This document shows positions 59,581 through 64,000 of a stretch of 64,000 nt of DNA, one piece after another. This DNA is from Deinococcus gobiensis I-0 (GTDB lineage Bacteria; Deinococcota; Deinococci; Deinococcales; Deinococcaceae). The DNA is taken from contig NC_017791.1 in NCBI RefSeq assembly GCF_000252445.1, positions 124,001-188,000 of the forward strand. The letters run 5' to 3'. The number at the start of each line of letters is the position of its first letter. Position 1 is the stretch's first letter. The notes below the pieces were generated by a model. The model ran no database searches. It was not told the DNA's origin and saw nothing but the letters and a program-made list of their open reading frames with translations. The translations under genes and the position numbers were made by a program.

Positions 59581-60453
59581 ATGAACCACGTTTTCCTGAT
59601 CGGCGCTCTCGCTCGCGACCCCGAACTCCGCTACACCCCCAGCGGCACGGCGGTTTTCGAAGCCACGGTCGCCGGAGAAGACCACATCGTCGGTAACGAC
59701 GGACGCGAGCGCAAGCTTCCCTGGTACCACCGGGTCAGCATTCTCGGGAAGCCCGCCGAATGGCAGGCCGAACGCAACCTGAAGGGCGGCGACGCTGTGA
59801 TGGTGGAAGGCAACCTGGAATACAGCCAGTGGGAAGCGCCCGAAGGCGGTAAACGCAGCATGGTGCGGGTCAAGGCCATGCGCATGGAGCAGCTCGGCTA
59901 CACGCCCGAACTCGTGCAGGATGCGGGTGGCGGTGTGCGCATGAGCGGCGGCATGAACGAAGTGGTGCTCGTCGGGAACGTCACGCGCGATCCCGAACTC
60001 CGCTACACCCCTGCCGGCGACGCGGTCCTCGCTCTCGGCCTCGCCGTGAACGAGACGTGGAACGACCGTCAGGGCCAGAAGCAGGAGAAGACCCACTGGA
60101 TCGACGTCACTCTGTGGCGCGACCTCGCTGAGCGCATGAAGGAACTGAAGAAGGGCGACCCCGTCCTTGTTCAGGGCCGACTCGTCAACGAGGCGTGGAC
60201 GGACCGTGACGGCAACAAGCGGAACACCACCAAGCTCGAAGGGGCTCGTGTGGAACCGCTCGCTCGTGGCACTGGTACGGCCGCCCCCGCTCGCCAGAGT
60301 CGTGAACCCGTCGCTGCTGGTGCCCCCGCCTCGCGTGGTCACACGGCTGCGCCCCCTTCCGTCGCTCGCCCCGCCCCGCCTCGTTCGGGAGGGCTCGACA
60401 TCGATCAGGGCCTGGACAACTTCCCGCCCGAGGAAGAAGACCTGCCCTTTTGA
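59581..60453 (+). CDS. ssb: Single-stranded DNA-binding protein (two OB folds)
   Basis: 290 aa as read from ATG 59581. OB fold 1 begins MNHVFLIGALARDPELRYTP, OB fold 2 MNEVVLVGNVTRDPELRYTP near residue 125; the C-terminus DNFPPEEEDLPF is the acidic tip that binds partner proteins. This double-OB form is specific to Deinococcus-Thermus, where SSB is a homodimer. D. radiodurans SSB starts MARGMNH; here the codon at that place is ATA with a well-placed Shine-Dalgarno, so the native start may be 59569. It follows the primase gene and probably serves plasmid replication. Confidence 0.96.
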   Translation: MNHVFLIGALARDPELRYTPSGTAVFEATVAGEDHIVGNDGRERKLPWYHRVSILGKPAEWQAERNLKGGDAVMVEGNLEYSQWEAPEGGKRSMVRVKAMRMEQLGYTPELVQDAGGGVRMSGGMNEVVLVGNVTRDPELRYTPAGDAVLALGLAVNETWNDRQGQKQEKTHWIDVTLWRDLAERMKELKKGDPVLVQGRLVNEAWTDRDGNKRNTTKLEGARVEPLARGTGTAAPARQSREPVAAGAPASRGHTAAPPSVARPAPPRSGGLDIDQGLDNFPPEEEDLPF

Positions 60454-60549
60454 GTTTCAGCACGCCAGCGTGCACCCGTTGACTGCTGGACGCGCCTCAC
60501 ATTGACCTCGTGTCTGTGACGTGTTTTGCAGCCGCATCTTGCGGAGGCG

Positions 60550-60582
60550 TCCCTGATTGACTTCATGTCTCAGGGATTTCCT
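60550..60582 (+). terminator. Terminator after ssb
   Basis: TCCCTGA (60550-60556) pairs with TCAGGGA (60570-60576), then TTTCCTTTTT. Confidence 0.7.
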
Positions 60583-60611
60583 TTTTGGGTGCCCCGTTGA
60601 TGTTCACCCCT

Positions 60612-60652
60612 TGTCCCAGGAGACCAGTTTCGTGCTGGTCCCTCCTGGGACA
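60612..60652 (+). other. Long hairpin in the leader of the 60701 gene
   Basis: TGTCCCAGGAG (60612-60622) pairs with CTCCTGGGACA (60642-60652) and ACCAG with CTGGT inside. No T-run; 48 nt before the ATG. One of three similar leader hairpins in this end of the window. Confidence 0.65.
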
Positions 60653-60700
60653 CGCACTGGACTGGTCTTCTCTTTCGCGCTCAGCGCCCTGGAGAACACC

Positions 60701-61165
60701 ATGTTTATCCTCACCCGCGAACACCTGCTGTACTTCGTCCTCGTCGCCCTGCTCGGGACCCTCGTGCTCAAGCTGGATCTGTCGCCAGCGTTCGCCCTCG
60801 CGGCGTTGCTGGCCACGATTGCCTCTGGGGCGTTGCTCCTGGCGCATGTATCGGACAAGCACCAACAGCGCTTCAACGAGTTGATGGACACGCGTTTCCT
60901 CACGCCCACACTCATGCAGTTGCGGGTGGACGACACCCGCGTCCGCTTGGACCGTGCGGATCTGGAGCGGGTCCTCACCTGGGTGACGCAGTACGAAGCC
61001 CGGTGGTGGTGGCCGTTCGTCATCCCGATCTCGACCGATGGTCGTATCCGGGTCACGTTGATCATGCAGGGCGAGCAGTGCAGTCTGCGCTTCTCGTCGA
61101 ACGGTTGGGCCCAGGGCATCCTGTGCTCGACCAAGGACCTCCGGCAGCTTGCTTCCGCCGACTAG
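60701..61165 (+). CDS. Small membrane protein, 154 aa
   Basis: Two N-terminal membrane helices (HLLYFVLVALLGTLVLKL, AFALAALLATIASGALLLAH) are followed by a ~100-residue cytoplasmic domain (MQLRVDDTRVRLDRADLERV, RWWWPFVIPISTDGRIRVTL). Unrecognised. The ATG at 60701 is chosen over an upstream start because GGAGA stands 9 nt before it and the upstream codons cross the hairpin. Confidence 0.65.
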   Translation: MFILTREHLLYFVLVALLGTLVLKLDLSPAFALAALLATIASGALLLAHVSDKHQQRFNELMDTRFLTPTLMQLRVDDTRVRLDRADLERVLTWVTQYEARWWWPFVIPISTDGRIRVTLIMQGEQCSLRFSSNGWAQGILCSTKDLRQLASAD

Positions 61166-61179
61166 ACCGTCTTTCTTAC

Positions 61180-61222
61180 CCCTTTCGCCCGCCGACTTTC
61201 TGCTGTCGGTGGCCCGAAAGGG
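61180..61222 (+). other. Long hairpin in the leader of the 61265 gene
   Basis: CCCTTTCG (61180-61187) pairs with CGAAAGGG (61215-61222), with CCGAC/GTCGG inside; 42 nt before the ATG. Confidence 0.65.
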
Positions 61223-61264
61223 ACATGGACGAGCGAAGCGGCGGGGCCCCTCCGGAGGAACGTC

Positions 61265-63397
61265 ATGACACAGCACACCCCCAAGCAGGAACACTGGATT
61301 CTCCAGCGGCAGTTGCTTCTCGCCGCTGTGCAGTCGGTGCAGGCCACCGACATCTTCACGGAACTGCTTCGGCAGGTCCAGAACGGCTACGTGCGCCTCA
61401 CGGACGCGGAAACCCTCAGGCTGATGAAGGCGTGCTGGACCGGTTCGCCGGAATCCATCGCCTTCGCGCAGGACATGTTGCTGCGCAATGCGCTGCCCAT
61501 CCTGTTGCAGATGGCGTACGAGTACAGCACCCGCTTCGGCGGACTGCACGAGGCCTTCGACGGTGCCCTGCACCGCGTCAAGCTACTCCTCCCGTCGGCG
61601 CAGGAGACCGAGAAGGGCGTTCGGCACCTCGGCTGGAACGGTGAGCAAGGGGGTATCCGCTGGCTCACCTGGGTCGAGAAGAAGCTTCGCGCCGAACTCC
61701 CCTCCCAGGCGGAACGCTTCGTCGATGACAAGAAGGAGTCGGCCACCTCCGGCTGGATCGCGGCCGGTCGTAACCAACTCTTCGAAACCATCGGGAACCA
61801 TGCTGCGCTCTACGTCGACGGCTTGTGGAGCCTGGAGAACTTCCAGATCCGCAAGACCCGTCCGACCAAGAGCCTGCCCGCCGGGCGGCGCAACCTCGTG
61901 GTCAAGCGTGGAGCCACCCGCCTGACCCGCAAGGCGCTGGGGCGCTCGACGAGTGCCCTCACGGCCAATCTCATGGGAAAGGCTCCCCTCGCCCTCGGCG
62001 AGAAGGCGCTGACCCCTCAGCCGCACACCTCCTGGTGGGCCGCCATGGACACCCTCCGGGGTGATCAGGCCCGTTGGGAATGGCTGATGGACGATGCTCA
62101 CCACCTCCTTTCGCACCTGCCGGTGACGCCGGAGTGGGTGGCGGCCGCCATCCGCGCCAAGGGCCACGAGCTGCTGCGTCAACCGCGGCTGGCCGAGCGG
62201 ACCCTCCGGGAAGCTCAGCGCCGGACGCAGGTGACTGCTGCCTGGGTGAACCGCAACTCGAAGACCACCAAGCTCGACGCCCTGGTCGGTGACGATCAGG
62301 ACGAGCGCCTCATGGACATCATCGCGGCGCCGGAAGCCGCGCGTGAATTCCGTTTCGAAGCGGAGTTGCACCGTTCGGACAAGCGCCGGGCGTTCAATAC
62401 GCTCCGGCGGTACGGCCCGGTGCACGGCCCGGTGCTGCTCGCCCTGGACGTCCGCTCCATCCTCCCGACGCATCGGCGGCGGTTGTCGGAGCGGCGGGTC
62501 CGGGAGGCCTTCACGGCCTTCTGCGAGCGGTCGGGGATTCCGACGCACGGGACGCAGGCCATTGCCGCAGCGCGCGTCGCTGCCCAGATGGCCGGCCTCG
62601 CGCCGAAGGCCTCCTCCAGCGACGTGCGCATGGCCCTCATGGGCGTGCAGGACGCGCTGCGGGGCCGCAAGCCGGTCAAAGGCCGCGTGTCTGTGCTGGG
62701 GAGTGCCCTCTCGGGTGCCCTGGCCGGAACGCGCCTCCAGGTCGTGAGCCACTCCGATCAGGAGATCGCCACGGCCTTGCGCCGGCAGTTCCCGAAGCTG
62801 AAGTTCGGCTTTTCGCTGGCCGCCGCGTTCGTCTTCGGACGGAAGCTGGACCGGCAGGGGAAAGCGGACCGCGTGTTCGTCGAGGCCTGCCGGAAGGCGG
62901 GCGTGCGGATCAAGCTCGCGGAGGACGCCCTGAACCTCCTGCACGATGTGCCTGTGACCTCTCGTCAGGGAGAGCGGGTGCGGGTGCAGGGCGCCAAGGG
63001 CTATCTCCGCCCCTGGCAGCTGGCCATCGAAGCGGAAGTTCACCGTGTAGAACGGTGGGCCACGCAGACCCGTCAGGCGCTCCCACAGCTGGACGAGGAT
63101 CTCCTCGACGAGCAGGACCGAGCCGCTTCCGTGGGGGGCGACACCCAGTTCCTGGGAGCGCTGTCGGACGTCGAAGTCCTCCGGGCTTCCCGGCGGCGCA
63201 CGTCGGAGATCGCCGATCTCCTGGCCGCGCAGTCCGAGCGGCTCGAAGAAGCCGCGCAGACGGTCAACCTCACGTTGGCCCTGAATACCCTCCTGGACGC
63301 GGACGCCCTCGAATACGAGGCGCTGTGCGCGGCCAATCATCAGACCTGGTGGGCGCAGGCTTATGTCGCGCTCGATCACGCCGGCTGCCCCTTCTAA
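61265..63397 (+). CDS. Unknown 710-aa protein, weak sigma-region-2 resemblance
   Basis: Cytoplasmic, Arg-rich and helical. Residues ~75-110 (LLRNALPILLQMAYEYSTRF, then GGLHEAFDGALHRV) recall sigma-70 region 2 (nLxLvxxxAxxy...lxxlxxegxxGL), but no other sigma region is evident. The later part has LLALDVRSILPTHRRRLSER and KLKFGFSLAAAFVFGRKLDR. No Walker, nuclease or protease motif. GGAGGAA lies 6 nt before the ATG. It is flanked by hairpin leaders like its neighbours, suggesting a shared mode of expression. I cannot assign a function. Confidence 0.6.
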   Translation: MTQHTPKQEHWILQRQLLLAAVQSVQATDIFTELLRQVQNGYVRLTDAETLRLMKACWTGSPESIAFAQDMLLRNALPILLQMAYEYSTRFGGLHEAFDGALHRVKLLLPSAQETEKGVRHLGWNGEQGGIRWLTWVEKKLRAELPSQAERFVDDKKESATSGWIAAGRNQLFETIGNHAALYVDGLWSLENFQIRKTRPTKSLPAGRRNLVVKRGATRLTRKALGRSTSALTANLMGKAPLALGEKALTPQPHTSWWAAMDTLRGDQARWEWLMDDAHHLLSHLPVTPEWVAAAIRAKGHELLRQPRLAERTLREAQRRTQVTAAWVNRNSKTTKLDALVGDDQDERLMDIIAAPEAAREFRFEAELHRSDKRRAFNTLRRYGPVHGPVLLALDVRSILPTHRRRLSERRVREAFTAFCERSGIPTHGTQAIAAARVAAQMAGLAPKASSSDVRMALMGVQDALRGRKPVKGRVSVLGSALSGALAGTRLQVVSHSDQEIATALRRQFPKLKFGFSLAAAFVFGRKLDRQGKADRVFVEACRKAGVRIKLAEDALNLLHDVPVTSRQGERVRVQGAKGYLRPWQLAIEAEVHRVERWATQTRQALPQLDEDLLDEQDRAASVGGDTQFLGALSDVEVLRASRRRTSEIADLLAAQSERLEEAAQTVNLTLALNTLLDADALEYEALCAANHQTWWAQAYVALDHAGCPF

Positions 63398-63406
63398 GGG
63401 CGCGGT

Positions 63407-63438
63407 CCGCATCCCCACTCTCGCAGTCGGGGATGCGG
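63407..63438 (+). other. Long hairpin in the leader of the 63477 gene
   Basis: CCGCATCCCC (63407-63416) pairs with GGGGATGCGG (63429-63438); 38 nt before the next ATG. Confidence 0.65.
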
Positions 63439-63476
63439 CCACTGGCCCTCCTCGGCTGCTCCTTTCTGGAGCGACC

Positions 63477-64000
63477 ATGCATACGTTCTATGTGACTGCT
63501 GTTCTCCGTCAACCGACCCTCGACCTTCACCCGACCACCCTCCGGGGCCTGAACGGGCTGAAGCGGGCGCTGCGCCAGACCCTCCCCTTCTTCCGGATCT
63601 GCACGTCGCAGATCCTCCGGAATGGTCAGGTGTTTCTCGCCGTCCTGGCTCGCCGTCAACCGCCCCGCAAGGGTCTGGCGCAGTGGGTCAAGGCGCAACT
63701 GGATGCCCAGGACGACACCTTTGTCGCCTCGTGTGCCGCCAAGCAGAGGGCAGACACGGAGAAGAAAACCCAGCGACGGAAGCAGGGCTTTCAGAAAACC
63801 GCGCCTCTCGCAGGTGTGGTGATCGGAAAGGACAAGCACCCGAAGCTCTATAAGGCCTTCTTCGACATGGTGAAGGCTGAAGCGCTCAAGCTCAGGCAGC
63901 AGGCGCTCATCCGAACGGGTCTGACCATCGCCGGTGTCAAGAGCAGCGACCCCATTCGGCTGCTCTCCGAGGATCTGATCGACCCGTATACCGTGTTGAC
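63477..64000 (+). CDS. Partial CDS running off the window
   Basis: ATG at 63477 after CTGGAG; open through the last base (174 codons). Begins MHTFYVTAVLRQPTLDLHPT, continues with LNGLKRALRQTLPFFRICTS and a Lys/Arg-rich part (KKTQRRKQGFQKTAPLAG, KDKHPKLYKAFFDMVKAEAL). It could be a nucleic-acid-binding protein. Family not recognised and the C-terminus is missing. Confidence 0.65.
   Translation, partial: MHTFYVTAVLRQPTLDLHPTTLRGLNGLKRALRQTLPFFRICTSQILRNGQVFLAVLARRQPPRKGLAQWVKAQLDAQDDTFVASCAAKQRADTEKKTQRRKQGFQKTAPLAGVVIGKDKHPKLYKAFFDMVKAEALKLRQQALIRTGLTIAGVKSSDPIRLLSEDLIDPYTVL

Overview
The window is GC-rich (with local AT-rich islands) and looks like a Deinococcus replicon, most likely a large plasmid. 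Three things point to Deinococcus-Thermus: a double-OB-fold SSB starting NHVFLIGALARDPELRYT, a Ro60/Rsr (TROVE-vWA) gene beside Y-RNA-like sequences, and candidate leaderless promoters. An iteron origin with a replication initiator, a primase-polymerase, a plasmid SSB and many insertion sequences indicate a plasmid. I could run no searches; every family name is from reading the sequence.

Layout. 1-2.4 kb: small genes, a DUF2227-like membrane protein and an HD-GYP phosphodiesterase. 2.4-18.5 kb: a near-complete type IV pilus / type II secretion-like machine: membrane protein, PilB, PilT, a GspL-like PilM/PilN protein, PilO, PilP/GspC-like protein, PilQ secretin, a secreted protein, PilC, and four pilin-like proteins, the last of 682 residues with an AT-rich C-terminal part. 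18.5-20.2 kb: CAP-domain lipoprotein, small HTH protein, hypothetical. 20.2-31.6 kb: a 14-repeat CRISPR array and type I cas genes (cas4, cas2, cas1, cas5, cas7, large subunit, cas3 on the minus strand; cas6 and a WYL regulator divergent). 31.6-46.8 kb: accessory region with broken and intact insertion sequences, a second orphan CRISPR array, a BrnT/BrnA pair, Ro60 with two Y-RNA-like sequences, and several hypotheticals. 46.9-48.8 kb: iteron origin and repA. 48.8-51.4 kb: PilX-like protein, a C39 peptidase gene with an amber codon, a hypothetical. 51.4-58.98 kb: a large STAND ATPase regulator and a divergent cluster ending in a Prim-Pol primase. 59-64 kb: small ORF, SSB, membrane protein, a 710-residue unknown, and a gene running off the window.

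The most striking signal is a 19-bp element (GTCACCCCAAGTACACGCA and variants; first 11 bases invariant). It lies in front of the pilus operons, repA, the PilX-like gene, the C39 gene, the HD-GYP gene and the DUF2227-like gene. In seven of eight upstream sites its first base is exactly 29 nt from a start codon. For repA and HD-GYP that start codon opens a short leader ORF whose stop overlaps the main start as ATGA. This links plasmid replication and pilus production in one apparent regulon; I know of no described element that matches it.

Other notable points are the tandem Y RNAs (one with a permuted tRNA-like module), a Cas3 with its HD domain at the C-terminus, shared boxes before cas3 and cas1, 11 helically spaced iterons in a 98-bp super-repeat, and an SSB whose Shine-Dalgarno points at an ATA codon.
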